From positions 2,790,001 to 2,854,000 of the forward strand of contig NC_063018.1 in NCBI RefSeq assembly GCF_020509005.1: a stretch of 64,000 bases of DNA. The letters are read 5' to 3'. This stretch comes from Fulvia fulva. Its lineage: Eukaryota > Ascomycota > Dothideomycetes > Mycosphaerellales > Mycosphaerellaceae. The notes below the pieces were generated by a model. It was not told where the DNA came from. It worked only from the letters and a program-made list of their open reading frames with translations, and ran no database searches. Shown here one piece after another: positions 33,542 to 45,614 of the stretch (position 1 is the stretch's first letter; each line of letters begins with the position of its first letter). The position numbers and the translations under genes are program-made.

Positions 33542-34846
33542 ATGCCTATAGCAGTGTCGCCCGAGAGACCACGAACTGGTGTTACTCGTATCACCGGAGG
33601 CCGCATGGTCAAAGGCGATCAACTGGTTGAAGGCGATTTATGGATATCCTCCGTGACTGGCAAGATCCTGCACAGCCAGGAGGTCTTCTACGAACATCAT
33701 GTCGTGCCAGACGAGATCGTCGATCTAAAGGGCAAGATTCTCGCACCTGGGTTCATCGACGTGCAGTTCAACGGCGCGTTCGGATTCGACTTCTCCACTA
33801 TACCAGAAGACATGGACACGTATGCGAAAGGCGTGAAGACGTTGAACAGACATCTGGTCAGGACTGGTGTCACAAGCTATCTGCCTACATTACCGAGCCA
33901 GCTGCCACAGGTGTATCACAAAGCACTACCTCATCTTGGGCCGAGTGGTCACAGTAGAAGTGCGATGGAGGGGTCAGAAAGTCTTGGGGCACATTGCGAA
34001 GGACCGTTCCTGTCGCCTACGAAACAAGGCATACACAGTCTGGAAGTGCTACGAGAAGCAAAGCATGGATTTCAAGACTTTGAGGACTGCTATGGCAACG
34101 AGAACCTGTTGGAGTACCGAAGATCTCCTATCACAATGATCACCGCGGCACCTGAGGTATCCGGCGTGAGTGGACTTATTCCGGAGGTCGCGCGACGAGG
34201 CATTGTTTTTGCCCTCGGACACACCGAAGCAACCTATGAGCAAGCTGGTGAGGCAGTTGAGCAAGGAGCAACCATGATCACTCACCTGTTCAATGCTATG
34301 CGACCATTGCATCACCGCAATCCGGGTATCTTCGGCGTGCTAGGCAAAGCAGAAGAGAAGAAACGTCCATATTTTGGCATCATAGCTGACGGAGTTCATC
34401 TTCACTCCACTACTGTCAAGATTGCCTGGAACGCATATCCAGATGGCTTCATTCTCGTTACCGATGCAATGAAGACGGTTGGCCAGCCGGACGGCATCTA
34501 TGACTGGACAAATGGCGACCGCTTCGAGAAAAAGGGGACGCTGCTCACCCGCGAAGGCTCGGATGTCATCGCAGGCTCTTGTGCAACACTGATCGAGTGT
34601 GTAAGCAACTTCTGGACATGGACGCACGCATCGATTCCAGACGTCATCAAGACTGTGACATACACACCCGCCAAGATGCTTGGTTTGGAGAAGCGGAAAG
34701 GCGTGCTGGAGGCCGATGCTGATGCTGATCTGCTCGTGCTCGATGTGAGAGAAGAAGCAGATGGCAGGCGGGTGTTTGAGGTTGACCAGGTGTGGAAATT
34801 TGGTCTAAAGGTCCACGACCGGCAGAACGAGCGAATTGGTCTCTAA
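33542..34846 (+). CDS. nagA: N-acetylglucosamine-6-phosphate deacetylase
   Basis: A single exon, 434 residues, the usual fungal length. Amidohydrolase landmarks are all present: GKILAPGFIDVQFNGAFG near residue 65, the metal-ligand Glu in GAHCEGPFLSP near 157, metal His in ALGHTEATYEQA near 225 and THLFNAMRPLHHRNPG near 247, substrate-binding IADGVHLH near 284, and the catalytic Asp in LVTDAMKTVG near 306. It hydrolyses GlcNAc-6-P to glucosamine-6-P and acetate, feeding the deaminase at the other end of the cluster (fungal name DAC1). A TIM-barrel end motif (YTPAKMLGLEKRKG) near the C-terminus is typical. No anomalies were seen. It is the rightmost gene of the cluster. Confidence 0.94.
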   Translation: MPIAVSPERPRTGVTRITGGRMVKGDQLVEGDLWISSVTGKILHSQEVFYEHHVVPDEIVDLKGKILAPGFIDVQFNGAFGFDFSTIPEDMDTYAKGVKTLNRHLVRTGVTSYLPTLPSQLPQVYHKALPHLGPSGHSRSAMEGSESLGAHCEGPFLSPTKQGIHSLEVLREAKHGFQDFEDCYGNENLLEYRRSPITMITAAPEVSGVSGLIPEVARRGIVFALGHTEATYEQAGEAVEQGATMITHLFNAMRPLHHRNPGIFGVLGKAEEKKRPYFGIIADGVHLHSTTVKIAWNAYPDGFILVTDAMKTVGQPDGIYDWTNGDRFEKKGTLLTREGSDVIAGSCATLIECVSNFWTWTHASIPDVIKTVTYTPAKMLGLEKRKGVLEADADADLLVLDVREEADGRRVFEVDQVWKFGLKVHDRQNERIGL

Positions 34847-35739
34847 TCTTGCGATCCGAGTTGTAATTTGCAGCGTTGGCGTTGGCGGCATTTGCGAATA
34901 CCATCAGATTGTGCACACATATTCCATACAATAGACACCGATAAAAGATGCGTCGTTACTCGGCCTAGCACGTGCTCACATGTGAACTGGTCATGTCAGA
35001 CGACTCATTGCTCAACTACGCGATCACTTTCCGTTCTATTGGTGAGGAGCCACAAGCTGCCATATGACACAACATAACGTGGTGAGAAAGATGTCGTTGG
35101 GAAGTCGTCGCCAGATGTGGTCTGATCAATCAGGCTAATCGTGCCATCGTCATCGGTAGACATCTTTTTAAGCCCTCACACCTCCCAGAGAACATCATCC
35201 ATCATCCTGCCTCGGAACTCGTCGCGGGGCCTTGGACTACTCTTGCGTGCGGCACCTGTGCCAATCAGGTCATCGGCGATCACAGCATTAACCTTTGCGC
35301 GTTCACCAAGGTGTTCGCTATCTCGTGGTAGTGGTACACGTTTGTCCAGGCCGACACCGAAGCTTCAGCCGCATCATCAGCTTTCACTTCACTACTATCC
35401 TCGGACAACATCCCGCTGCATCTCGGCATACTCTTGTTGCAGGCGCGATAAGCGAATCGTCTTGCATTCATGCGGATGACAGTTCGCCTATCAGTCCGTC
35501 GCGTGGATAGTCCATACTGTTCCCGAAGCTCAACCACTTCTTCACGCTCTTGCCGGCCGCTCCCACACTGCACCGATACCTAACCACCCAATTGCGAGTC
35601 GCGCCTACACTGCCGACCGAACGTCACCTTATCAACAGCGTTTAGACGTAATCGATAGCACGGCCGGCAATTGCTGATAGCCTGCGACTGCCTCGAAAGA
35701 CCAGCATAACAGTACCATATAGAGTTCGGGAGATAAAGT
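34847..35739. other. Intergenic region, no gene seen
   Basis: About 0.9 kb between the deacetylase and F-box-like genes. Short frames on both strands show no family pattern. Confidence 0.5.
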
Positions 35740-36918
35740 ATGGCCGGTCCACCACAGTACCAACCGCCCGTCGCGGTGAGGAATGCTGCAGATCTCGAAG
35801 AGGGCAGAGTGAGGAACGTCAGTACTGGTCTGATGCGCCCCTTATATACCTCCTGCGCCGAGCACCAACACGCGCTTGAGAGAACCGCCCTCCCTCAGAC
35901 TCAGCCTGCCCAAGACAACAGACAAGGACGACCTCGATTCTTGACCTTGAACACACTACCGCGACTACCTTCGACCTCGCCAGCATATAGAACAGCTCCC
36001 ACCATGGACTCTCGCTTCTTGCGATTACCTGTAGAGATCCGTCTCCAGATCTACTCCCTCCTCGTTCTACCGGCCCAGGCCAACGATCTTCTACCTTCCC
36101 TTGAGAAGATCTCTTCCAGCACGCAGGACTACTTCGACTACGGTGGAACTGATCGACCGGCCACGGCCGACCTGTCGCGCCCCACCCTCTACATCCGCAC
36201 CATCGACCCAACGCGATATAAAGCTCGATTCCCACGCGACCCTCCTCACCTGCGAAGTAGCTACAGCGTTCGCGCAGATCGCTTCCGAGCAAGATGCATG
36301 GCAACAACCTACCACTGTGTAAACATTCCGCGCATCGGAACGAACTTGGGCATCTTGGGAACGAACAAGCAGATTCACAACGAAGTCGCAGAGCTTCTTT
36401 ACGGAAGCTATACCTTTGACTTCGACACACACATCGAAGCGATCATCCCCTTCCTGTCGGACCTCCCGCCGTTCGCGCGAAGCTGCATCAAGGACATTCG
36501 ACTTGTGCAGCGAGCATTACCTTACATGAAGGAGTTCGACAAGTGCGAGTGGTCCAATGCACTACGCTATCTCACTTCTTGCCATAACGACATTCACCTT
36601 CGTCGTCTGGAACTCGGTGTCGTCGCTGGTCGACCAGGCGAGAACGGCTGGGACCGTATTGCACGCTATTCAGCACGAGACTTTGAGGTGCTGCAGCAGA
36701 ACGATAACATGACCTGGCTCCAATACTTGCTTGAGATTGAAGGTTTACAAGAACTTGATGTCCAAGCAGTCATTGAGCATTGTCCGCCTTGCACTAGTAG
36801 CTCGGCGATGGCTAGCTTCGTGAGGTTCTCGGCGAGTGTCGAGACTGGCTTCGCGGACTTCTTGAAAGGGCAGTTGCTGAAGCCTGCAACTTCGAGGTTG
36901 GGTACGGCGATGGCTTGA
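35740..36918 (+). CDS. F-box-like domain protein, fungal family of unknown function
   Basis: An intron-less frame of 392 residues from ATG 35740. A second in-frame ATG at 36004 has a better context (CCCACCATGG) and directly precedes the F-box-like helix pair FLRLPVEIRLQIYSLLVLP, so the protein may really start there (304 residues). The extra N-terminal 88 residues are low-complexity. After the F-box-like segment comes a family-like stretch with RIGTNLGILGTNKQIHNEVAELLYGSYTF broken by short loops, the LLxTNKQIHxEAxxxLY pattern common in fungal proteins of this type. Such proteins may act as substrate adaptors of SCF ubiquitin ligases, but most have no assigned role. Confidence 0.75.
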   Translation: MAGPPQYQPPVAVRNAADLEEGRVRNVSTGLMRPLYTSCAEHQHALERTALPQTQPAQDNRQGRPRFLTLNTLPRLPSTSPAYRTAPTMDSRFLRLPVEIRLQIYSLLVLPAQANDLLPSLEKISSSTQDYFDYGGTDRPATADLSRPTLYIRTIDPTRYKARFPRDPPHLRSSYSVRADRFRARCMATTYHCVNIPRIGTNLGILGTNKQIHNEVAELLYGSYTFDFDTHIEAIIPFLSDLPPFARSCIKDIRLVQRALPYMKEFDKCEWSNALRYLTSCHNDIHLRRLELGVVAGRPGENGWDRIARYSARDFEVLQQNDNMTWLQYLLEIEGLQELDVQAVIEHCPPCTSSSAMASFVRFSASVETGFADFLKGQLLKPATSRLGTAMA

Positions 36919-37709
36919 CAAGGTGAGGTGGGATGGATCGACTCTCTACTTAGCGATGGTGGCTGGACTGCTTCTCCACACAACCTGTGATATCTACAGA
37001 TCTCAATCTACAGTCTTGATTGGCCTCGCATTACGGAGTCACTCCTCTCGTGTTATTGAGTCCAAGTTTTGTGGATGTGAGCATCGCTGTCCTTGTCGAT
37101 CGCTGTTCCTCGAGACGAGGATAGAACGCCTCAGGACCGTCTGTTTCTTAGGTGTGGTGTTGAGGTAGTGTGCTCGCTAAACACGTGGGACGACAGTAAG
37201 ATCACAAGCAGCTATTCAGAGAATATGAGTAAGCCACAGCAGGTTGTTTTTGTACAGGCGATAATGTTGACAACCTTTCTATTGAGGTCTTGGGGTCAAC
37301 ATGATAGGATGTACCAGACCTGGCGACGACATTCGCAATGCCATTACGTCGAGAGTTTCCAATCACGTTGTCATGCGACTCCGCCTGGACATGCAGTGTT
37401 GAACTAAGTGCGTATAAATCACAAGACCACAGCCATGAGTGAGAACAGACAGAGCACGAGATGTGTTTCACAATGGCTTCTCCGCCTCAATACTGCCCTA
37501 TACACGCCGCGTCGGGACCCAAAGCTATACGCTTGGCCATCAGCCTGGATTTCATAACATACAAGCCTAGCTCATATCAGGCTGTACCAGTGTCCCTCGC
37601 ACTGGACCGGAGACTGTCATCAAAACCAACCGGTGACTGCTAAGCCGGGCTAGGAGTCCTTCCCCCAAGTCCCCGCCCAGCCCTCCCAAGTCTGTTCCCT
37701 ATTCATAAG
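36919..37709. other. Intergenic region, no gene seen
   Basis: About 0.8 kb of 3'-to-3' spacer between the F-box-like gene and the small hydrophilic protein gene. Confidence 0.5.
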
Positions 37710-38025
37710 TCACTTGCTCAACTTCTCCGCCTGCTCGTCAACCGTGGCCTTCTCAGGACCCTTTCCGCTCCCTGTAACGATCGATGCCTGGCCGGTTGCG
37801 CCAATGCCCTCACCGTCCTCATGCTCGGGTGCTGCGGCGGCTTTGTGGCTGCGGTCGACGCCGGAGGATACTGGGGCCTGGACGTATGTCAGAGGGGCTT
37901 TTATAGAATGGTTGGGGGACGATGAGGAAGCTTACGTCTTTGCCAGACTCAGGTGCGCCGTGGGCAAGGTTGTGGCCGGTTTCTGTTGCGTTGTCGGCGA
38001 CGTGACCTTCTCCGTTGCGGGGCAT
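37710..38025 (-). CDS. Small hydrophilic protein, unknown function
   Basis: Two exons, 38025-37936 and 37877-37710, joined by a 58-bp phase-0 intron (GTAAGC...CGTCCAG), encode 85 residues. The product begins MPRNGEGHVADNATETGHN and is rich in Gly, Ala, Glu, Lys and His with almost no hydrophobic residues, so it is probably disordered. The composition resembles small fungal stress or conidiation-linked proteins, but I do not recognise a named family. The intron, the clean frame on both sides and an ordinary start make it a credible gene despite its size. Confidence 0.65.
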
Positions 38026-41000
38026 TGTTGCTGTGATGTGGGATGTATTGGTCGTGGAGGTTGTTGAATCTGCTATGTGTGTACCTGGTAAGAAGACTTG
38101 AGTTTCTGCTTTGATGTGTGAGTCGTCAATGCGGGCACGCGACCAAATATATGCTTCTGCTTGGGGGACGTGTCTGAGAAGGAAAGAGCAAAAGCGTCAT
38201 CATGACGATGGTGGGGAAAGAGCGTTCAGCCTCTGACTTCCAATTATGGAGCGACAGACCGGGGATTTACCATCTTCGTGATGGTAGTAAAGCGCGCAAG
38301 ATATGGTTTGCAGCTGGTTGATATCAAGAGGTAAACAATGAAGAAGGAGACGGGAGGTGTGCAAGGGTACAAGTCGTGGTTCTCGCTTACAAGGATCATG
38401 TCTGCGCCAAGCAATGTAGGAGGTACCTGCAGCTTTCCCTTGATCAATTCTCTCTCTAGGTCCACCAGATCGTCTATGCCTTGAACCTCGGGTCATGGCA
38501 GACATTGCTTTTGCTACAGCCTTCGAGCTACCGGAGCGAGGTTCGTGTCCTCAGCAGCTTGTAGTCCTCACCACGCGGCCGAGCGTGACACCTTGGCATG
38601 GATCCTGTACCATCAATGGGCGAAGCAAGATGGACTGATGTACTCATGGGAGGGACGGCGAGCGCAGGAGAGGCTGCCGTACTATGGAGCCAATCAAAAA
38701 CGTCGTATGACCTTGGCGCCCTGACAGATGCTAGATTTGATATCACAGCCATGGTCGTGCAGGTGTTCGTGATGGCCACCGTCGCGCTTCTAACCTTCCC
38801 TGCTGTCGCTGCAGCCGCAATCGATGCTGTCGTCAGTCAAGGGCCACTTGCAAGCTCCAGCGATGGGCCCAGGCTCACATATCGTCATATGTTTGTCGAG
38901 TATGCTTTGAAGTGGCGAGCCATCGCTCCGAACTCGTTCCTGTCCGATCAATGACCCGATCACGTTAGAAAGGCTCCGGCGCACTCGCTGGCTAGTAGGT
39001 ATGCGTCCTGTACGCCTTGCAATGTAGCATGAGCCTCGATGCATTCCGTTGGCTGGACCCGAACTCCTTTCGCTCAGGAAAATGGCTGGAGCCGGCTATT
39101 GGCAAGCTCAAGTATTATGCTTGGTCGTGGTCAGGCTGATGTGGAGTTTCGAGGCTTCTCCTGGAAGAAAGCTGCCAGACGTGACGCAATGCTACACGTT
39201 GGCGTTGGACGCGAAAGCTTTGCCCTCAAGGCGGACTCCTACCTGAGGTAGGCCAGGCGTGAGACGTGCCGGGAGACAATCTCTGCAGCGCTGCAGGGAG
39301 ACTGAGGAGGATGTGAATATATTGACGAAGAGGACTGTGGAGACGGCCTGGGCTTGCCAGGATCTACTCACATGTCTATTAAACGCTCCCGGGCATGTCA
39401 CTGGGATGTAACTTCGAGCTCGACATCGGGAACGAGCTGTGTGATCTCGATGGCCCGAGGGTTTGCTGTTGTGACGCGTGATTCTGCCAATCGCCTTGAC
39501 GTGGCGTATCGCCACTGGATGAGGTCGACATCTCTGCGTGACCGCCCTGCGCATGCATCAAAACAGAGCATCAGCAGTTCTTGTGATAGAACTGGTAAAC
39601 TCGTCATACCGAAGCCTAAGAATCATGTCAATGTTCTGACCAAGCTGGGCGAAAGTCAGACTGGGAAGTCCTGATCTGTCGTCCCTCACGAGTCAACATG
39701 TTGAGATCTTGAGCAGGAAGAAGAGTATATGTTTACGCCAGAAAGTTGACTTATTGGAGTTCAGCTTACCAAGGATGTGCCTGGGTCAGATTGTCGCGCC
39801 GCGAATCCGCCCGTTTCTAGCAGCGGGTACATCCTCGGCCACGAGGTATGCTCGTGCTTGACAACACGTTCGCGATCATTGGTCGGCGCCAACTACACGT
39901 CGTACGAAAGACAACGATGAGGGCCACTGTCTAGGGCATTGCAGCCACACGCGAGTTCCAGCGACGACACGAGCTGACGAGGTCGACCGGTCGTTGTTAA
40001 TCCGTTCCGAGGGAACGAGATGGGTAACCAGCAAGAGCGGGAAGCAATATACTGGCTAGATCGCAAACACGGCAGCATGCATACTGCAAACGAACATGAT
40101 ATCGCGGCAGGGTCGTCATTGACACGCTAGAAGTTGGTGCTGGAGGTCTGGCCTGAGTCGCACTACCACATCGTGGCCGAGTTCGTTGCCAGGAATATCT
40201 GGTGCCACAGCGTGATCCGAAGCACATCTCAGCGAGGCGAGACGTCTTCGTGGCAAGAGTGGCAACTGTCGTCGCTGGGCTCGCCACTGAATACAGTCAT
40301 AGTGCCGCACCACGGTCGCGCTCGGAAATTGGCACCGGGCTGGTGGCTCCTTCTCAGCGCGATAGGCCGTCACCATGTGAGATATAGGCGCCCCGGTATC
40401 TCTTCTGGCATCTCGAGGCTCTTCCTTTTGAGGTCCATCTTCTTTAGTCCATACTTGCCATCTGCTGGATCCCCGTCGCGTCGCTGCCCTTTCTCGCCAA
40501 GCTCTTTGAGAGGTACCTGGGGCAGAAAACACGCATCAGGTATGCACTTGGTACCTTCTCGAGCGAGCATGGGCTGCGACCCGATATGCAAGGTTGCGAC
40601 TCGATTGACAGCCGAACTCGTGGTTTCGTGAGATCGCGCAACGTCGGCAACGTCGATGCGCCTCTTACTGGAGCTCTGGGTGCTGGTCCTCGCAAGTCAA
40701 TACTGTCAAAGACATGTCTCCAGCCAGACCGGCATACTTTTTGAAAGCTGTTGTTGATTCCCAAGATGAAGAGGAGAGATGATCTGCATTGCGCGAAGGC
40801 GGCGAGGCCGATGCACCTGCTGCAACAACTCCACACCACCTGCAGCCCGGAAACGCCAACTCAAGCCATCCCGGAAAATTGCGACTGCTTTGACGCGCAC
40901 CCGTCCGCACGAACGTAACGGAGTACCCTCGTCCTCGAGGTCATGCTGCTCGCGAGACACCTATCAATACCGAGCCGGAGCACAAGCAAACCACATCCGT

Positions 41001-42166
41001 GGAGCAGACGACCGCAGCAATGCGCCCGATCCGCGTGGTACTTTTGCCAGCGCTCGACGAATTGCCCATGGAGTCATTGTAACTTCGTACTTAGTCTCCG
41101 CCGCTCTGCGCTGGCGCTGAACTGGCCATCGGGGTTTGGCCGAAAGCGTACTACAGCTTCTACGAAGCTGGCCGTCTGGCCATCAGACGACGCCTGGGCG
41201 AGAACGCCGTCTATTAGCCCGCGAGGGAGCGCGTGAAGCAACGTATTGAGTGTGCGCTCGGTCGATGCTCTCGTCCCGTGGGTGTCTATCAACATTCGAC
41301 AGGATGTCGCGCATGAGGAACAAGGCAGGTGCAGGGTCATGGCATGCACACGCTATCTGCGCCGAACCAGGCAGCATTTACCGCACGAACTCGTGAATTT
41401 GATCGGACCATGATCGCGCGTGACGCAGCTGACTTGTGTGTGCGTGATGATTCACCGGTATGTTTTGGTGGTAACGAATGGATCGACGGACTACTTTCCT
41501 TGCGCCACGTAGACACTGATTGTTAATGTCCAGGACAGGCCCGGCCTGTGGCTGTGGACAGCATCGGCCTCGCCAGCACGTAGTGAACGATTGGTGATCC
41601 TACGAGGACGATGTCGACTTCGCCGTCAGAGACACTGCCTGAGCAACTCAACACGCTCCGTGGCAGTACGTTTGGCGAAGACACAAGCACGTTGCTCGTG
41701 CCTGAAGACACACAATCGCCACGCCTCTAACCAGACAACCTGAACACGAGTCTCCACTATGCACACTCTCATCGCAAACCAAGCAGCCGCCAGGGTGGCC
41801 GCTTGAAGGATAGGCTTCTGCACACTGCACCTTCATGCTTGGCACAGGTTGAGCACAAACGGACCAATTTTCTGCTAGTGCGGTCCCACTCTGTTAGCAG
41901 TGAAGCCGAGAACACGCCAAATACCCCAGCATGGGCATTGGCAAGCTTCCACTACGGTGAGCGCTCTGTTATCTGACGAAGTCATTGAAGGATACCACTG
42001 CTCAATCACTCCCGCAACTGTTCACTTCGATCGGGAGGCGCCAGTAAGTAAGTACATACTTGAAGGCGTAGTTCGCCCGCTTCCTTTACCATTCCTGAGC
42101 CCATCTTCACCTTATCGGCGTTCCTGCGAGACGGCACGGCTGGCTGCTACTGCTACTACTGCATAA
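38026..42166. other. ~4.1-kb gene-poor region
   Basis: Many overlapping short frames up to about 165 codons occur on both strands (for example 40134-40631 plus, 38598-38954 plus), none with family resemblance, low-complexity bias or matching splice sites. Base composition is ordinary and there is no RIP-like CA/TG loss, so it is not an obvious transposon relic. It may hold non-coding transcripts or an eroded gene. Confidence 0.45.
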
Positions 42167-44144
42167 ATGGCATCACACCATCAAACAGCTCACATGCCTA
42201 GGCGATGCAGACCCCGCTTGCATACATGCGAAGAGTCGGGCTGGAAGATAGTGAAAGCATTCGCACGGCGTGCCGACCTCGAAAGACATCACAAACAATG
42301 CCATGGGCAACACCCTGCCATCGGGGATCCTCACGTCTTCAAGTGTGCGGGTGGAGACTGCGACAGAAAGAAAACTTGGAGGCGACGAGATCGCTTCAGA
42401 GCACACGTAAAAGTCAAGCACCCTCACCAACCATTAGAACAGCACATACAAGAGTAAGTTCTCCTTGCATTGAACAATCCTCACGTGGACGAACAGGCTA
42501 ATGCAAGTACGATGGCAGGTCGACGGTTAGCTCAACTGAGCTGCAACCTCCTCGTGCGCGTAGCTATGTGAGATCTTTGAGACCCGTCATCTCTACAACG
42601 CACGTTGGCACGGCCTTCCTCTTGTGAGGGGCGGAGCACGCCTTTCAAGACAGGCACTGTCGCTCGTCATGAAAGCTTCTCGTTTCAGCTCAAGTCCCGT
42701 CAATCTCCAGTCAGACCACGTCCGTTACGACCCGCTCAGATCGCGCAGATACATAGCTTGCTGGAAGAAGGCGCGAGGTCCCCCAGTCGGCAGTCGACAG
42801 CATCGCCTTTGAGCACCGCCTCCCAAGAACAAGATTTACCCACGCTACCTACAACGGCCGACAGCCCCGTTCCCCTCGGTGAGCTTGCTCTCTCGAGCCC
42901 CTCGCTAGCTCAGCTTTCTTATGCTGGGAAACCACGCCCAGCAGGGTAGGACCTCGGCTCGTCACAGAACCATGGCCATCACTTAGAAGTGCCTCTTGGT
43001 AATGGGGCTTCGAGAAGACAGCCGTTTGGTCAACATAATACAGGAGATGGTCATGAAAATACACAGCGCTCATGCTCGCAGCAGACGCAACGAGAGAATC
43101 CTCGTGCTCGTCGGACCCGGGTAGCGAAGCTGTTATACCCGTGCGTTTACCACACGTTCGGCAGAGGGCGGGATCCGACTCCTGACTGTTCGAGTCGCAA
43201 GGAGCATGTCTCTCAATTGAAGTGAGTAGATCGTTCATGTGATTCGATAGCACACTAACATCGGACTAAGGAGACATCATGCGTGCCAGGAGCATTCCCT
43301 CTTCCACTGTTCTAAGTGCTGGACAAGGTTCTACAACAAGGGGTCGCGTGACGACCACAGACAAGTGGGTTGTCGTATGGTGTGTGTAACTGAGAATTGC
43401 CATAACTACACGGCTGCGCTCCCATACCAGACTTCTTGTCCCCATGGCCCGGAGAGTGCGCCTCTTCACAAATGGAAGCACATTTACCGGCTTGCACACG
43501 GCCTAGCGAAAGGAGCCCCGGTCACTAACCCCTGGGGCTGGGGACCTGCTCTACACGATGCGGAAGCAATGCCAGCGATGTCACCAGGCCTATCAAGGAA
43601 CCCTACACCTGCAGTTCATGAAGCGAATCATCACACTCCAGCGCTTTTCTCGCCAACACTGCCAGTCAATCGTGCAAACGAGCTCTCTGGCACGGGCGAT
43701 TGGACATCGCAGGTTCCCTGCGCACAGACGCAGTACTTACTGCCGGCGAACCGTCAGCTAAATCAGAGTGAAGTATTCAGACGACTGAGTATAGCTCTCT
43801 GGAACATCATCGTTCGTGAAGCTCCTGCCTTTGCACACACAGCGCGAAGCATAGGATCCGATGCACTGGCGGGCGATGAAGATGCGGCCGCTATGCTTGA
43901 GGCCATATCCAGAAACTTCGACCAGTCGACTGGTAATGCTGCCACCCACGCAGGTGATCCAACGAGCAATAGCTTAGCTCATTTGGCCGCAGAACCACCG
44001 TATCACCTCCATACTCTACAAGAAGGCCAAGCTGGATCTTCAAATTTCGTGCAGCTTAGCTATCACGATCAGTACGCTGAAGCCTTTGCCGATACCACGA
44101 CACAGGAGGGTCGTAATGAGGCTGAGGTTGTTAAGCTCCCGTAG
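42167..44144 (+). CDS. C2H2 zinc-finger protein, probable transcriptional regulator
   Basis: My model is 42167-42453, 42497-42525, 42582-42878, 42987-43221 and 43271-44144, total 573 residues in frame. Junctions 2 and 3 (introns 42454-42496 and 42526-42581) are tentative. Intron 42879-42986 (GTGAGC...ACTTAG) removes an in-frame TAG at 42947; intron 43222-43270 (GTGAGT...ACTAAG) is solid. The N-terminus has a degenerate finger (CEESGW...RRADLERHHKQCH, second Cys replaced) and a good one (FKCAGGDC...WRRRDRFRAHVKVKH). A Ser/Pro-rich linker leads to a second Cys/His cluster in exons 4-5 (LLYPCVYH, FHCSKCWTRFYNKGSRDDH, VGC), as in fungal zinc-finger proteins. There is no ATG in the exon 3-4 frame, supporting one gene. 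Targets are unknown. It is the last gene before the transposon island. Confidence 0.6.
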
Positions 44145-45430
44145 CGATAACTACAATCATACGCATACCACATGTCCTCGCAGTATGTAGTAGCCCTCCG
44201 CAGGAGCCTAGGGGTCTAGGGTCTCCCCAGCCGCCGGAGGCAGCTATCACATGCGCAGGTGTAGGTGAATCCGCGCCGTAGGCGCACGTGCACCTATATA
44301 GGGTAGAGAGATTATTTGAAGCGCACGCTCTTATTAGTCACTAAAAATCAGGAAATTTATAATTAGCTTAGGAGCACCCGCTAGTAGCTTTAGTAGTAGA
44401 ACTCTATAACTTCGTAGTATAAAAGCTACACTTTGTATATTACTATAATATAGGCTCGAATATATCTAAAACATATCCTATATTATAGCCTAGGGTCGAA
44501 AATAGTACTCTATACTTCTAGTATATTGTAGAGTTAGTAGTATAGTATATATAGATAGATAGATTTGTTATTCCCCTATTCTAGGACCCTATTCGGCCCA
44601 TATAGGTATATATCTATTATTATATATAAAGGGAAACCCGAATAGGTGAAAACCCTTCCCGCCCCCGACTTCTTCTTATCTAGATTAGCTTTCTCTCTAA
44701 ACGTACGTAGTCTATATTACTACCCCGTTAGCCCCCGCTCCTAGCCGGTCTCGTCGCGGTACGCCGTATCCTCTTTTCCTATACTACTCCTACTAGGCGG
44801 TACTATTCTAGCTAGCCCTTCTCTAGTATCTAGTTTGTAATACGCCGTAGGTCCTTAACGTTATTAAGAAGTACCCTAATCGTTCGGTTCCTCGTCTTTA
44901 CTATCTACTCCCCCCTTCCTAGCGACTACCTCGGATAGACGAGGAGTATATACCGTATATTCTAGGAGTAATAGCCGTAGGGGTAGCTAGTATTCGTATA
45001 TTCTAGAACCTTCCTCTATAATAGGTACCCCTAGAGGCCGATATGTTCGCTTCGTAGTTAGGTTACTATACTACTCTATACCCTCGTAAGGCGGTAGTAG
45101 ATAAGCTTTAGGGGGTACTTGATCGTAGATTTCGTAGCTAACTATTCCTTAGGTTATCCCGCTAGCTAAGGGCGTCTACTATACCCTACACCCTAGTTGT
45201 TCCACCTCTCTTTCTATAGTTGCTCTATAAACGATTTCTTACCTTCCTATTATATTATAAGCTATTCGACCCTTACCCGGTAGTTCGGCTCGTTTCCGGG
45301 TCGAATGCCCCTATACGCTAGTACTAATTCGCGGGCCCTTACGACTGTACTAGCGATAACCTTCTATACTAGGTACTATACCGACTTGCCTAAGTAGGAG
45401 CTCAGTAGTCCCTAGTTATATAGGTCGATC

Positions 45431-45614
45431 TGTAAGGGCGCGCGTACCATAGGGTCCGAATGAGATAGTTGTTGTTCTACGAAGCTACGAAAGAGGAGCG
45501 CGAGGCGCGGCGAAGTTATAAAGCAAAGCCAAGCCGCGCTAACCCGATGCAGAAGGTCCGCGGTTCAGCCGGGCCGACGCAGCTACAGTGAGGGGTCGCG
45601 GGCTGCCCGTGACA
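45431..45614 (-). repeat. 3' LTR of the gypsy element
   Basis: 184 bp, identical by eye to 52469-52652. The pol stop codon (45539-45541) lies inside it, so the last ~25 pol residues are LTR-encoded. Confidence 0.93.

Noticed and set aside
42946..42986. A 41-bp GT-AG intron that would remove the TAG at 42947
   Set aside because: It breaks the reading frame on the right; the longer 42879-42986 intron keeps it.
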